Source: Flavobacterium psychrolimnae (GTDB lineage: Bacteria; Bacteroidota; Bacteroidia; Flavobacteriales; Flavobacteriaceae). From it: a stretch of DNA of 64,000 nt. The notes beneath the pieces were generated by a model. That model ran no database searches. It saw only the letters and a program-made list of their open reading frames with translations, and was not told the origin of the DNA. Positions 47,000-56,273 of this stretch are shown here, piece by piece. Made by a program: the position numbers and the translations under genes. Numbering within the stretch: position 1 is the stretch's first letter; each line of letters begins with the position of its first letter. The stretch lies in the NCBI RefSeq assembly GCF_003312425.1, contig NZ_QNUX01000002.1, positions 186,001-250,000 of the forward strand. Reading direction: 5' to 3'.

Positions 47000-48274
47000 C
47001 TATTTTACTTCTGTCTTTATCTTTTTATCGGGTCTTATAATCATTCGAAGTGATTGATCTTTAGCGAAATAAGCAATCATCCAGTTAAAGAATGTTTTCA
47101 CTCTGTTGCGATAAGTAATCAATGATATGAGATGAATAAACAGCCATATAATCCAGGCAAAAAAGCCTTTGAAATGCATTTTTGGTTTTGGTAGATCCAC
47201 TACAGCCTTATTTTTTCCAATAATAGCCATAGATCCTTTATCATTATATTTAAAGGGTTTAAATGGCTTTTTTTGACTCATTCTTTTAAAATTATTAGCC
47301 AAATTTATTCCTTGTTGAATCGCAACTTGAGCCACTTGCGGATGACCATTAGGAAAATCGGTATCTGTAAGTTGAATACAAGTATCGCCTATTGCATAGA
47401 TATTTTCAGTACCATTCACTTTATTGAAGGCATCAGTAGCCATTCTTTTTCCACGACCATAACTCTCAGCCGGAATTCCTTCAAATATTTTTGCAGAAAC
47501 TCCAGCGGCCCAAATTAAATTCTTAGTTTGAATGGTTTCGCCATTTCCAAAATACACGGTGTCATCAATATAATCTACCACAGTAGTGTTTAATTTTACT
47601 ACAACACCCAATTTTGTCAATGCATCCAGTGTGTCTTCCTGCGATGCTTTACTCATAGGTGATAATACGGCATTTGCGCCGTCAACCAGATAAATATTGC
47701 TTGCGGTAGTACTTAATTCCGGATATTCTTTCAACAAAATACTTTTACGCATTTCAGCAAACATTCCAGAAACTTCCACTCCTGTTGGACCGCCGCCAGC
47801 CACAACAATAGTTAATAATTTTCGGCGTTCGCGAATGTCTTTGCAAATGGCTGCTTTTTCCAAATTTTTCAATAATGTATTACGCATCACAATGGCATCA
47901 TTAAGCGTTTTCATTGGAATAGCATTTTTCTTTACGTTTTCCATTCCAAAGTAACTTGTTTCGGCACCAGTGGCAAAAACTAGGTAATCGTATGTTAATT
48001 CTCCATTGTTGAGGATGATTTTATTTTCGGAAGGATTTACTTTTAATAAATTTCCAAGACGGAATTGTAGATTTTTTTTCCCTGAGAAAAATTTTCGAAA
48101 TGGATAACTGATACTGGACGGTTCTAAAAAAGCCGTTGCAACCTGATATATAAGCGGAGCAAAGAAATTATAATTGTTTTTATCTACGAGCGTTACGTTG
48201 ATACCTTTTTCGTTTACTAGTTCTTTAGCAAGATTAATTCCCGCAAATCCTCCACCTATTATTACAATTTCCAT
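47000..48274 (-). CDS. ndh: Type II NADH dehydrogenase
   Basis: The 424-residue flavoprotein has a first Rossmann fold VIIGGGFAGINLAKEL (FAD) and a second VVAGGGPTGVEVSGMFAEM (NADH). NIYAIGDTC and AQVAIQQG follow, and a C-terminal hydrophobic stretch FFAWIIWLFIHLISLI would anchor it to the membrane. It passes electrons from NADH to menaquinone without pumping protons. The start ATG at 48274 fits MEIVIIGGG directly. The symbol is given for the family type. Confidence 0.9.
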   Translation of the reverse strand: MEIVIIGGGFAGINLAKELVNEKGINVTLVDKNNYNFFAPLIYQVATAFLEPSSISYPFRKFFSGKKNLQFRLGNLLKVNPSENKIILNNGELTYDYLVFATGAETSYFGMENVKKNAIPMKTLNDAIVMRNTLLKNLEKAAICKDIRERRKLLTIVVAGGGPTGVEVSGMFAEMRKSILLKEYPELSTTASNIYLVDGANAVLSPMSKASQEDTLDALTKLGVVVKLNTTVVDYIDDTVYFGNGETIQTKNLIWAAGVSAKIFEGIPAESYGRGKRMATDAFNKVNGTENIYAIGDTCIQLTDTDFPNGHPQVAQVAIQQGINLANNFKRMSQKKPFKPFKYNDKGSMAIIGKNKAVVDLPKPKMHFKGFFAWIIWLFIHLISLITYRNRVKTFFNWMIAYFAKDQSLRMIIRPDKKIKTEVK

Positions 48275-48297
48275 AAAGTATTATTTAATATTCAATC

Positions 48298-48336
48298 AAA
48301 AAAAAACATCCATAAATATAAGCTATTTATGGATGT
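48298..48336 (-). terminator. Minus-strand terminator after the DEAD-box helicase gene
   Basis: Read on the minus strand, ACATCCATAAATA and TATTTATGGATGT pair over 13 bp around a 5-base loop. The 3' arm runs into a long T tract (plus-strand A run at 48298-48306). It stops transcription from the helicase at 48372 before ndh. Confidence 0.8.
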
Positions 48337-48371
48337 GATTAAATATACAAGTATTAAAAAACTTATAAATT

Positions 48372-49709
48372 TTACTTCATTTTTTGTCTTTTAACCGGTT
48401 TTTCTGTTGGTTCATTTTTATTTTGCAATATATAATTAGCCAATAATTTTTCAATTAACTCATCTTTAGTCAAATGATGAAAAACCGTTTTTATTTTTTC
48501 TTTTAATTCTGGAGCAACATCATGATTGGGTTTTGTCTTGAAAATTTGCTTCGCCCATAACAAAGTATTGTTTTCTTCGATATTGGCAACCGTTGGTTTT
48601 TTGAACTGAGTAAATTTTATTCCTAATTCTTTTTCGAAATCAGCGATTTCAACTACTTCTTCGGGTTGTAAAACCGTTAAAGAAAGTCCCTTTGCTCCTG
48701 CTCTTGCCGTCCTACCACTACGATGTACGTATGCTTCATAAACATCTGGCAAATGATAATTCACCACATAAGAAATTTCCTTTACGTCAATTCCTCTTGC
48801 AGCTAAATCTGTCGCAACTAATATATTGATATGTCCTTCACGGAATTGCTCCATGATTCTATCTCTAATTCCTTGTGATAAACTGCCGTGCAATGCGCCT
48901 GAAGAAAAGCGGTTGATGGCTAAATTTTTAGCTAATTTATTGACCGCTGCTTTGGTTTTACAAAAGATAATACCGCGTTCTCCTTCTTTAGAATTCAAGA
49001 AATGCATCAAAACATCTAGTTTTTCAATAGGATCAACTACAATATATTCATGGTCAATTCCTTGATTTCCTATTGTTTCCATGTTGGCACTAACTTGCAC
49101 CACATTTTTGTTCAAATAATTCTGAATCAATTGTTTGATAGTTCCAGGCATAGTTGCCGAGAATAAAAAAGTCTTGTGTAAAGCAGGTAACTGAGCGATG
49201 ATTTCGTCTAAACTTTCTTTTAATATTGTAACCATTTCATCAGCTTCGTCGAGCACAATGAATTTGGTTTCCTTTAAGTTTATTGCTTTGCGCTGAATCA
49301 AATCAATCAATCTTCCAGGAGTTGCCACAACAATATGTGTTGGCAATGAAAGTCGTTCTATTTGTGGTTTTATTGGAATTCCTCCACAAGTTGAGGCAAT
49401 AGAAACTTCAGGTAAATATTTTGCAAAACTTTCTAAATTAGAAAAAATCTGATGTCCTAATTCACGTGTTGGAACTAAAATAACAGCTTGTATCACTGGT
49501 AAATTAGTATCAATTAATTGTAAAATAGGCAATCCAAAAGCTGCTGTTTTTCCTGTACCCGTTTTAGCAAGACCAACCAAATCCGTAGTATTTGATAAAA
49601 GTAACGGAATTGCTTTTTGTTGAATTTCTGTTGGGACAACAATTTTCAATTCGGTAATCGCTTTTATTATTGGTGCTGAAATTCCTAAATCAGAGAATTG
49701 TTTTGGCAT
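48372..49709 (-). CDS. DEAD-box RNA helicase
   Basis: The 445-residue protein shows the helicase motifs in order: FSDLGISAPIIKAI with Q-motif PTEIQQKAIP, motif I AKTGTGKTAAF, motif II VLDEADEM, motif III FSATMP, and motif VI YVHRSGRTARAG. A basic C-terminal tail of about 60 residues (ending KPVKRQKMK) would help bind RNA. It unwinds or remodels RNA, probably in ribosome assembly or cold adaptation. It is monocistronic. Confidence 0.92.
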   Translation of the reverse strand: MPKQFSDLGISAPIIKAITELKIVVPTEIQQKAIPLLLSNTTDLVGLAKTGTGKTAAFGLPILQLIDTNLPVIQAVILVPTRELGHQIFSNLESFAKYLPEVSIASTCGGIPIKPQIERLSLPTHIVVATPGRLIDLIQRKAINLKETKFIVLDEADEMVTILKESLDEIIAQLPALHKTFLFSATMPGTIKQLIQNYLNKNVVQVSANMETIGNQGIDHEYIVVDPIEKLDVLMHFLNSKEGERGIIFCKTKAAVNKLAKNLAINRFSSGALHGSLSQGIRDRIMEQFREGHINILVATDLAARGIDVKEISYVVNYHLPDVYEAYVHRSGRTARAGAKGLSLTVLQPEEVVEIADFEKELGIKFTQFKKPTVANIEENNTLLWAKQIFKTKPNHDVAPELKEKIKTVFHHLTKDELIEKLLANYILQNKNEPTEKPVKRQKMK

Positions 49710-49760
49710 ATTTTTGGATTTTATATTTTATAAAATTGTTGTTTTGTAAACGTAATTTTT

Positions 49761-49838
49761 AGCCCTGATAGCAGTGGAAATCCTTTTCCTTTTTTCTTTA
49801 AAAAGGAAAAGATTACAACGAATAGCAGGATTAGCTCC
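49761..49838. repeat. Flavobacterial structured intergenic repeat, copy 2 (Flavo-1-like)
   Basis: This 78-bp element begins AGCCCTGATAGCAGTGG, has a central perfect 12-bp stem CTTTTCCTTTTT / AAAAAGGAAAAG, and ends GGATTAGCTCC. It lies between the two helicase genes. It matches the copy at 16329-16407, with differences mainly at isolated positions. Confidence 0.6.
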
Positions 49839-49852
49839 TTGAAAAAGAAATA

Positions 49853-51397
49853 TTAATCTTCGTCCGGTTCGTTCATGATTTTTTCACGATATTTTTTACC
49901 AGTTAACAATACTAGTTTCAGTTTATAATCGTCAACAAGCCATTCACGGTAATTTTTACTGCACTGACTCAAACATTTTGAATAGCGCTTGATGCGACAA
50001 TCGATATCGTCATCCAGCAATTTCCCTAATGCTTTTGCTTCTTGTAAAGTTTCTGAATTATCAACACACATTGCAGCGTGTTGCTCTAATGATTTTTCCA
50101 AAACTTCTTTAGAGCGCAAATTTTGTTTGATAATGAGTTTGTGCTCTTCATCAACATCAAAAGTTACGACTTCGGTTTTACTGAATTTAGCACGGATTTC
50201 AGGAGGCATACTGTATTTAAAATACAATTCTATTTCTGTATCATCACGTAAATTTTCAAGGTAAAATTCTGGTGATTTAAAAATGTGCTGCCAGTTTACA
50301 GGCTCGCTCCACAATCCAAATCGGGCAGCATTATTTCCTAAATCGATAACGTTGAAAGTATCTTTATTAGGTAATTTTCGAGAACCACGACCAATCATTT
50401 GATAGTATAATGTCAGTGATTTTGTTGCTCTATTTAAAATAATTGTTTCTACGGTTGGTTCATCAAATCCGGTGGTAAGAATTCCAACTGAAGTCAAAAT
50501 AGCATCCGGCGTGTGCTTAAACCAATGCAAAATATCTTTTCTTTCCTCGTTATTGCTGGTATTATCTAAGTGGCGGATGGCATAACCGGCTTCTCTAAAT
50601 GTTTCATATACATATAAAGACGTATTGATACCATTATTGAAAATTAAGGTTTTCTTGCCCAAAGATTTCTCCGTATAAGCATGCAATAATTTTTCCTGCA
50701 TGGCCATATTCGTATATAAATCATCTGATGATTTAACAGTGTAATCCCCGTTGATACCTACTTTTAGAGAGGTTAAACCCACATCATAGCTATAGGTTAC
50801 CGCTTTTGCTAAAAATCCATTTGCAATCAACGAACTAATGGTGTCTCCTACGATTAACTCATCGTAGCTTTCATGCATTGGCAATTTTATATTGGAACTT
50901 AAAGGTGTAGCTGTTACTCCTAATATAAAGGCATTTTTGAAAGAGCTTAATAATTTTCGGAATGAATTGTAATGTGCCTCATCGATGATTACCAATCCTA
51001 CATTATCCAAATGAAGTTTTTCATCGTTGATACGGTTTTTCAAAGTTTCAACCATGGCTACAAAACAAGAATAATCGTTTTGGTCTGGAAGTTCTTTTAC
51101 TTTACTGTTGATGATTTTGTTTTTCACATCAAAACCCTTCAACATTTTTGAAGTTTGCTTACACAACTCAATTCGGTGTGTTAAAACAACTACTTTTTTA
51201 TCGTGTTGAGACAAATAACGTCGTACGATTTCAGAAAAAACTACTGTTTTTCCACCGCCTGTCGGCAATTGGTATAACAAATGATGCTGTGGTGGTGCAT
51301 TATCAATGCGTTCAAATATGGCATCAATATCGCCTTTTTGGTACGCATAAAGTTCTTTTTTGTCTTCGATTTCTATTTCTAAAGTGTTTTGGGACAT
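49853..51397 (-). CDS. SF2 DEAD/DEAH-type helicase (restriction/XPB-like)
   Basis: The 514-residue protein has SF2 motifs: YQKGDIDAIFERI start, Walker A LPTGGGKTVVFSE, DEAH in VIIDEAHYNSF, GVTATPL and motif VI QMIGRGSR. The layout, with a compact helicase core and a lysine-rich tail of about 120 residues, resembles DNA helicases of the type III restriction/Ssl2 group, not RNA DEAD-box enzymes. No nuclease or methylase domain or partner is adjacent. A repair or remodelling role is inferred. Confidence 0.88.
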   Translation of the reverse strand: MSQNTLEIEIEDKKELYAYQKGDIDAIFERIDNAPPQHHLLYQLPTGGGKTVVFSEIVRRYLSQHDKKVVVLTHRIELCKQTSKMLKGFDVKNKIINSKVKELPDQNDYSCFVAMVETLKNRINDEKLHLDNVGLVIIDEAHYNSFRKLLSSFKNAFILGVTATPLSSNIKLPMHESYDELIVGDTISSLIANGFLAKAVTYSYDVGLTSLKVGINGDYTVKSSDDLYTNMAMQEKLLHAYTEKSLGKKTLIFNNGINTSLYVYETFREAGYAIRHLDNTSNNEERKDILHWFKHTPDAILTSVGILTTGFDEPTVETIILNRATKSLTLYYQMIGRGSRKLPNKDTFNVIDLGNNAARFGLWSEPVNWQHIFKSPEFYLENLRDDTEIELYFKYSMPPEIRAKFSKTEVVTFDVDEEHKLIIKQNLRSKEVLEKSLEQHAAMCVDNSETLQEAKALGKLLDDDIDCRIKRYSKCLSQCSKNYREWLVDDYKLKLVLLTGKKYREKIMNEPDED

Positions 51398-51503
51398 TGC
51401 TTATTGTTGGATTTTTGCAAAAATACGCCTAAAAAACAGTTTAATTGTCAATTTTAAATAAAAAAAAAGGGATTGATTAAATAAAATTGAATTATGCAGG
51501 AGA

Positions 51504-52031
51504 TTAATATTCAAATCGCTCTATAATAGCATTGAATTCAGGCTCGTTATACCATTTTTGTTTCACGGTTTCGTTATGAATCGCTATTATTCTTGGTTTA
51601 AAGTCATTCAGAATTCCATTTGCAATCAAGAAAATTACTGCTTGTTCAAATGAGTTGAACATACTTTTGAAAAATAAATCTTGTTTTATTTCATGTTCCG
51701 ATGAGAATGTTTGCGCAATTTCAATATTGTAGAGCATCACATCAGCAATTACAAAGGGATCTACTCCCAAAAGAAGGAAATGCTTGATATATTTTTGAGC
51801 AACAGAGCGACGCATTTTCGGTTTGCTGCGTCTTCCCGCCTTTTTGAACGGATAATATTCATTGGAAATTTTGAGTTTGCATTCCTGCAAAAGTGTTTCT
51901 TCCTTTGGATTAAAAACAAAATTATAATAGACTTTTACGGGACTGAATTTCTCGTACAATTCAATAATTTGTTCTTCGAGTTGCTCCTTATTTAGTTCGG
52001 CTAAGTATTTTTTTAAATCGCGTTTACTCAT
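51504..52031 (-). CDS. DUF6155-like protein
   Basis: With the start at 52031 (MSKRDLKKYLAEL) it is 175 residues. The N-terminal pattern SKRDLKKYLAELNKEQLEEQ with ELYEKF and YYNFVFNPKEE matches what I recall of DUF6155, a Bacteroidetes family of unknown function. The rest is mostly helical, with a basic patch KKAGRRSKPKMRR. It has no signal peptide or membrane helix. It lies alone between the SF2 helicase and the divergent DUF3817 gene. Confidence 0.75.
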   Translation of the reverse strand: MSKRDLKKYLAELNKEQLEEQIIELYEKFSPVKVYYNFVFNPKEETLLQECKLKISNEYYPFKKAGRRSKPKMRRSVAQKYIKHFLLLGVDPFVIADVMLYNIEIAQTFSSEHEIKQDLFFKSMFNSFEQAVIFLIANGILNDFKPRIIAIHNETVKQKWYNEPEFNAIIERFEY

Positions 52032-52133
52032 TATCAAAGTTTAAGAATACAAAAGTAATTTACTTTCGGAATCAATGCGCTAAAAATCAAACTTAATACT
52101 TAATTTTGGCTCATTAAAACTAAATAAATTCAA

Positions 52134-52412
52134 ATGCTTAAGATTTTTAAAATTACTGCAATAATAGAGGGGATATCTGCTTTACTATTGTTTTTCTTTG
52201 CTATGCCAATGAAATATATTTACAATGACCCTTTTTATGTTAAACATATTGGTATGGCGCACGGAATATTATTTACTTTATACATTGTCCTTGCAACAAT
52301 TTTAAAATTTAAAGAAAAATGGGATTTTAAAAAATATTTTATAATTTGTATTGCGTCAATTCCTCCATTTGGTACTTTTTACATAGAAAGAAAATACCTT
52401 AAAAATGTATAA
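52134..52412 (+). CDS. DUF3817 membrane protein
   Basis: The 92-residue protein has three hydrophobic segments (about 7-25, 42-58 and 68-83). The family-type stretches are AIIEGISALLLFFFAMPMKY, HIGMAHGILFTLY and a C-terminal PPFGTFYIERKYL. DUF3817 is found in integral membrane proteins and sometimes near transporters. Its end overlaps the MscS gene start by 8 bases, so the two are co-translated, which suggests a functional link in the membrane. Confidence 0.85.
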   Translation: MLKIFKITAIIEGISALLLFFFAMPMKYIYNDPFYVKHIGMAHGILFTLYIVLATILKFKEKWDFKKYFIICIASIPPFGTFYIERKYLKNV

Positions 52413-53661
52413 ATACATAGAAAAAATATTCACTTTTCTATATCCTGTATTTCGAAAATGGGGATTTGGAAGCAGTTTAGCTTCCTATTTTAGCTTAGTG
52501 CTGAATATTGTTGTTTTGTGCGTTATGGCGTATCTCATATACGTGATTTTTAGGCTTGTTCTAGTGACAATCATGGCTGTAATTGCCCAAAAAACCAAAA
52601 CCAAATTTGATGATTTGCTGGTAACGAACAAAACGGCGAAATATATTGCACATTTAATTCCTCTACTTTTTATTTACAAATCAGTACCAATTATTTTAGA
52701 ACGATTTGAATACTGGGAAGGATTTTTTGGAAAACTAGTTGGAATCTATATCATCATTCTGGTTTTATGGATTATACGTACGATATTCAATGCTTTGCGC
52801 GATTATTTAAAACTAAAACCGAGATATAGCGACAAACCAATCGACAGTTTTATTCAGGTAATCATGATAATGCTTTGGGTTATTGGGATAACCTTAATTA
52901 TTTCAAAATTATTTGATATTGATAAAAAGGAGCTTTTAACTATTTTAGGAGCGGTTTCGGCGGTGATAATCTTGATATTCAGGGACACTATTTTAGGTTT
53001 TGTTTCTAGTGTTCAGGTTTCTATTAATGACATGGTTCGAATTGGCGACTGGATTACAATGGATAAATTTGGAGCTGATGGAGATGTGATTGAAATCAAT
53101 TTGGCGACTGTAAAAGTTCGAAATTTTGACAATACCACAACCACAATTCCCACTTATAGTTTAAGTTCTGATTCGTTTCAAAACTGGCGAGGAATGCTCA
53201 ATTCTGATGGTCGACGTATCAAAAGACACATTCTAATCAAAACAAGTAGTATTCGGTTTTTAGAAGAAGCCGAATTGAATGACTTAAAAAAAATTCATCT
53301 TATTTCGGATTATATTGACACCCGAAAATTAGAAATAGACGAATATAATTCCAGTAATAAAATTGATAAATCCATTGCTATAAATGGACGAAATCTGACT
53401 AATTTAGGATTGTTTCGAAAATATATTACCGAATATCTTTTCCAATATCCCGGATTAAATCAAGATATGCTGATGCTTTGCCGCCAATTACAATCTACGT
53501 CGCATGGTGTTCCGCTTGAAGTTTACGCATTTTCCCATGACAAACGATTTGAAAATTACGAGTACATCATGTCGGATATATTTGATCATATCATTGCTTC
53601 AGTGGGATATTTTGACTTAGAAATTTTCGAAACAGCCACTGAGAATGAATTTCCTGCCTAA
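52405..53661 (+). CDS. Mechanosensitive ion channel, MscS family (YbdG-like)
   Basis: The 418-residue protein has about five membrane segments in the first 200 residues, then the MscS pore helix and beta domain: VSAVIILIFRDTILGFVSSV, SINDMVRIGDWITM, NFDNTTTTIPTYSL and FQNWRGM. The size and the DMVRIGDW form resemble YbdG-type channels. It opens under membrane tension to release solutes on osmotic downshift. The 8-base overlap with the DUF3817 gene indicates one transcript. Confidence 0.9.
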   Translation: MYKYIEKIFTFLYPVFRKWGFGSSLASYFSLVLNIVVLCVMAYLIYVIFRLVLVTIMAVIAQKTKTKFDDLLVTNKTAKYIAHLIPLLFIYKSVPIILERFEYWEGFFGKLVGIYIIILVLWIIRTIFNALRDYLKLKPRYSDKPIDSFIQVIMIMLWVIGITLIISKLFDIDKKELLTILGAVSAVIILIFRDTILGFVSSVQVSINDMVRIGDWITMDKFGADGDVIEINLATVKVRNFDNTTTTIPTYSLSSDSFQNWRGMLNSDGRRIKRHILIKTSSIRFLEEAELNDLKKIHLISDYIDTRKLEIDEYNSSNKIDKSIAINGRNLTNLGLFRKYITEYLFQYPGLNQDMLMLCRQLQSTSHGVPLEVYAFSHDKRFENYEYIMSDIFDHIIASVGYFDLEIFETATENEFPA

Positions 53662-53799
53662 GTATTTTTAAATCAAGATATTCAGGAAAATTAGATTTGC
53701 CAAAAAACATGTTTTACGCGTTTAAATTTTATTATTTTTAATTACTAAAGTAAAATTTACTATTCCTATTTCATTTTGTTTTAATTTTAAAGAAAAAAA

Positions 53800-54186
53800 A
53801 TGAACACACGTGATACTTTTTTAAAAGAATTTCGAGGACAGACAATCGGTTCCGTAACCACACAATCTACTACTGAAGAATCATTTCAAAATGAAGTTCT
53901 TCGTCCTATTTTAAAGCTACAAAATGATTTATTTTTAGCATCGTTTTCTAATTATATCAGTAAAAACAAAGTTGATTTTTACAGTCATTCTGCTGATAAA
54001 AAGTCGACAATTATAGAAAAAGCGATCCAAAAAGACATCAAGTTCAGAAATGCTTTGAAGGGAATGATTGTCGGATTATTCACCGCTGATGAATATGCTG
54101 TTTATGTAAAAAACTCTTCAAATATCAACAAAAGAATGATGAGTATGTTGGTAGAACGATTAAAAAGCCAAGTACAGCTTTTTTAG
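53800..54186 (+). CDS. Conserved flavobacterial protein of unknown function
   Basis: The 128-residue protein is helical and basic, with SFQNEVLRPILKLQNDLFLASFSNYI, split here as SFQNEVLRPILKLQN and LFLASFSNYI, then KAIQKDIKFRNALKGMIVGLF. It has no signal peptide. I recall homologues in flavobacteria that are sometimes labelled glyoxalase, but no glyoxalase metal ligands are seen, so that label is not supported. A hairpin at its 3' end (54174-54202) overlaps the stop codon. Confidence 0.75.
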   Translation: MNTRDTFLKEFRGQTIGSVTTQSTTEESFQNEVLRPILKLQNDLFLASFSNYISKNKVDFYSHSADKKSTIIEKAIQKDIKFRNALKGMIVGLFTADEYAVYVKNSSNINKRMMSMLVERLKSQVQLF

Positions 54187-54493
54187 ATTTAAAAAAGCTG
54201 TAAAACGCAATATTTCGTTTTATTAAAAATTGATGAATCTACTATAAATAGTGATTTTAAGGAATATTTATCCGCAATTTAGAAATGAAATGCGTTTTGA
54301 ATTCAAAACTCCACAATGTTAAAACAGCGTCATTTATTGTTTATAATTTAAAAATTTGCTTTTTCTTAATCTAAATATTACTATTTCTTTCTAATTTAAT
54401 AATTCTAATCTTTTTTATAATAAATATTAGTTAAGTTCGTATTTATCTGCTATTTGTATGATTTTTTTCATTATAATTGTTAAAAGTAATTTT
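54187..54493. other. 307-bp gap before the amidoligase island
   Basis: It starts with the 3' half of an AGCTTTTTTA / TAAAAAAGCT hairpin over the preceding stop codon. The rest is AT-rich with no clear promoter match; TATTTG occurs near 54449 but is two bases short of the consensus. No gene is seen. Confidence 0.45.
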
Positions 54494-55207
54494 ATGAAGG
54501 AAGAATATTTCAAATGGCATTCCCCAAATTTAAATAGAGATATTGAAATGTTGGTTTTTGGACATGCTGGATATCCTGTAATCTTATTTCCAACTTCTAT
54601 GGGAAGTTACCATGAAAATAAAGATATGGGATTGATAGAATCCGCAAAATGGTACCTTGAACAAGGTTTAATCCAAATATTTTGTCCAGACAGTATTGAC
54701 AAAGACAGTTTTTACAATAAAAATATCCATCCTGTTCACCGTATAGAAAATCACGTCAGATATGACAAAATGATTTGCCACGAAATTGTTGAGAGGGTAA
54801 AAAACAATACGCCCTCAGGCAAAGTAGCTATGGCAGGTTGCAGTTTTGGTGGTTACCATGCGGCAAATTTTGCATTTAGACATCCAGGTTATGTGAGTCA
54901 CCTATTTTCTATGAGTGGCGCTTTCAATATCAAGAGTTTTTTGGATGGTTTTCATAATGACGACGTATTTTATAACAGTCCCGAAGATTATCTATATGGC
55001 CTAAATGACCAAGAATTATGGAATATGGATATTGTGCTGGGAACTTCAAACTGGGATATTTGTTTTGATGCCAATCTAAAATTAAGTAAGGTTTTAAGCG
55101 ATAGAAACATCCATCACTGGCTGGATATTCGTCAGGAACACAAACATGACTGGCCGGTTTGGAAAGAAATGTTTCCGCACTATTTATCAAGAATCAGATT
55201 TTTTTAG
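54494..55207 (+). CDS. Esterase-family alpha/beta hydrolase of the amidoligase island
   Basis: The start at 54494 gives MKEEYFKWHSPNL and 237 residues. An upstream Met at 54458 adds an unlikely hydrophobic tail. The nucleophile elbow is G-C-S-F-G-G within AGCSFGGYHAANFAFRHPG (family: GxSxGG). An early HAGYPVILFPTSMG acts as oxyanion strand-loop, and HKHDWPVW near the end gives the catalytic His. This is the esterase-D / putative esterase type. It opens the island, 56 bp before the ATP-grasp gene. A role in releasing or trimming the amide product is inferred. Confidence 0.85.
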   Translation: MKEEYFKWHSPNLNRDIEMLVFGHAGYPVILFPTSMGSYHENKDMGLIESAKWYLEQGLIQIFCPDSIDKDSFYNKNIHPVHRIENHVRYDKMICHEIVERVKNNTPSGKVAMAGCSFGGYHAANFAFRHPGYVSHLFSMSGAFNIKSFLDGFHNDDVFYNSPEDYLYGLNDQELWNMDIVLGTSNWDICFDANLKLSKVLSDRNIHHWLDIRQEHKHDWPVWKEMFPHYLSRIRFF

Positions 55208-55263
55208 ATTCCAGTCCCAGAAGAAAAACAAAATAAAATTAAGTAATTTATAAACGTATCAAG

Positions 55264-56205
55264 ATGAAAAAAATTGGAATTTTATTTGGAATGGAAGACA
55301 CTTTTCCGCAAGCATTTATTGATCGTGTCAATTCAAAAAACGAAAAAGGAATCATTGCGGAAGCAGTCGCTATAGATAAGGTAGTTCAAAATAAAGATGG
55401 AGAATATGCTGTAATTATTGACCGTATTTCACAAGATGTCCCTTTTTATCGCGCCTATTTAAAAAACGCAGCTTTGACAGGAACAAATGTAATCAACAAC
55501 CCTTTCTGGTGGAGCGCTGATGATAAATTTTTCAATAATGCATTGGCTGATACACTCGGAGTTCCACTGCCTAACACTGTGATTCTTCCTTCGGCGGAAC
55601 ATCCTACGGATACGACCGGAAAATCATTCCGAAACTTAAAATATCCAATGGATTGGGAAGGAATATTTGAATATATTGGCTTTCCTGCCTATATGAAACC
55701 GTATGCTGGCGGTGGATGGAAAAACGTATATCGTTTAGAAAACATTGAAGAATTTTGGGAAAAACATCAGGAAACGGGACAGTTGGTAATGATGTTACAA
55801 GAGGAAATCGTTTTTACTGAATACTTCAGAGTATACTGTTTGGGTTGCAAAGCCGTTAGGATTATGCAATACGAACCAAGAAACCCTCATCATTTGCGTT
55901 ATGTAATTGATGGTCCTCCTGTAGATAAAAAATTATTGGCCACCATAAAAGACTATACTTTAAAACTTTGTAAAGGTTTGGGATACGATTTTAACACAGT
56001 AGAATTTGCCGTGAGAGATGGAATTCCATATGCGATAGATTTTGGAAATCCAGCTCCTGATGCCGAGTTGACTTCAGTAGGTGCTGAAAATTTTGAATGG
56101 GTTGTGGAAGAAGCTGCGAAAATGGCAATCGCTGCCGCAAAAAAGCAAAAACCAGAAAAAATGAACTTGACTTGGGGTACTTTTATCAAAGATGCAGTAA
56201 AATAG
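55264..56205 (+). CDS. ATP-grasp carboxylate-amine ligase
   Basis: The 313-residue protein has ATP-grasp layout: an N-terminal Rossmann-like part (MKKIGILFGMEDTFPQ), KPYAGGGWKNVYR as the ATP-binding Lys and glycine loop, LQEEIVFTEYFRVYCLG, and the metal site in FNTVEFAVRDGIPYAIDFGNPAP with Glu/Asp/Asn ligands. Such enzymes activate a carboxylate as an acylphosphate and join it to an amine. It lies between the esterase and a GCS2 ligase, so two peptide-bond-forming enzymes stand together. Substrates are unknown. Confidence 0.85.
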   Translation: MKKIGILFGMEDTFPQAFIDRVNSKNEKGIIAEAVAIDKVVQNKDGEYAVIIDRISQDVPFYRAYLKNAALTGTNVINNPFWWSADDKFFNNALADTLGVPLPNTVILPSAEHPTDTTGKSFRNLKYPMDWEGIFEYIGFPAYMKPYAGGGWKNVYRLENIEEFWEKHQETGQLVMMLQEEIVFTEYFRVYCLGCKAVRIMQYEPRNPHHLRYVIDGPPVDKKLLATIKDYTLKLCKGLGYDFNTVEFAVRDGIPYAIDFGNPAPDAELTSVGAENFEWVVEEAAKMAIAAAKKQKPEKMNLTWGTFIKDAVK

Positions 56206-56209
56206 TTTT

Positions 56210-56249
56210 CAGTCGCAGTATTCAGTAAACAGACTGAAAACTGCGACTG
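56210..56249 (+). repeat. Strong hairpin between the ATP-grasp and GCS2 genes
   Basis: CAGTCGCAGT and ACTGCGACTG form a 10-bp stem, continued by TTCAGT and ACTGAA above a single A-A mismatch, with a 6-base loop. It begins 5 bases after the ATP-grasp stop. No T-run follows, so it is more likely an RNA processing or stability element inside the operon than a terminator. Confidence 0.7.
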
Positions 56250-56273
56250 CGACTGAACACTAAAAAAATAATT

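Noticed and set aside
53800..54186. Glyoxalase annotation for the 128-residue protein
   Set aside because: No glyoxalase metal ligands or repeat pattern are visible.
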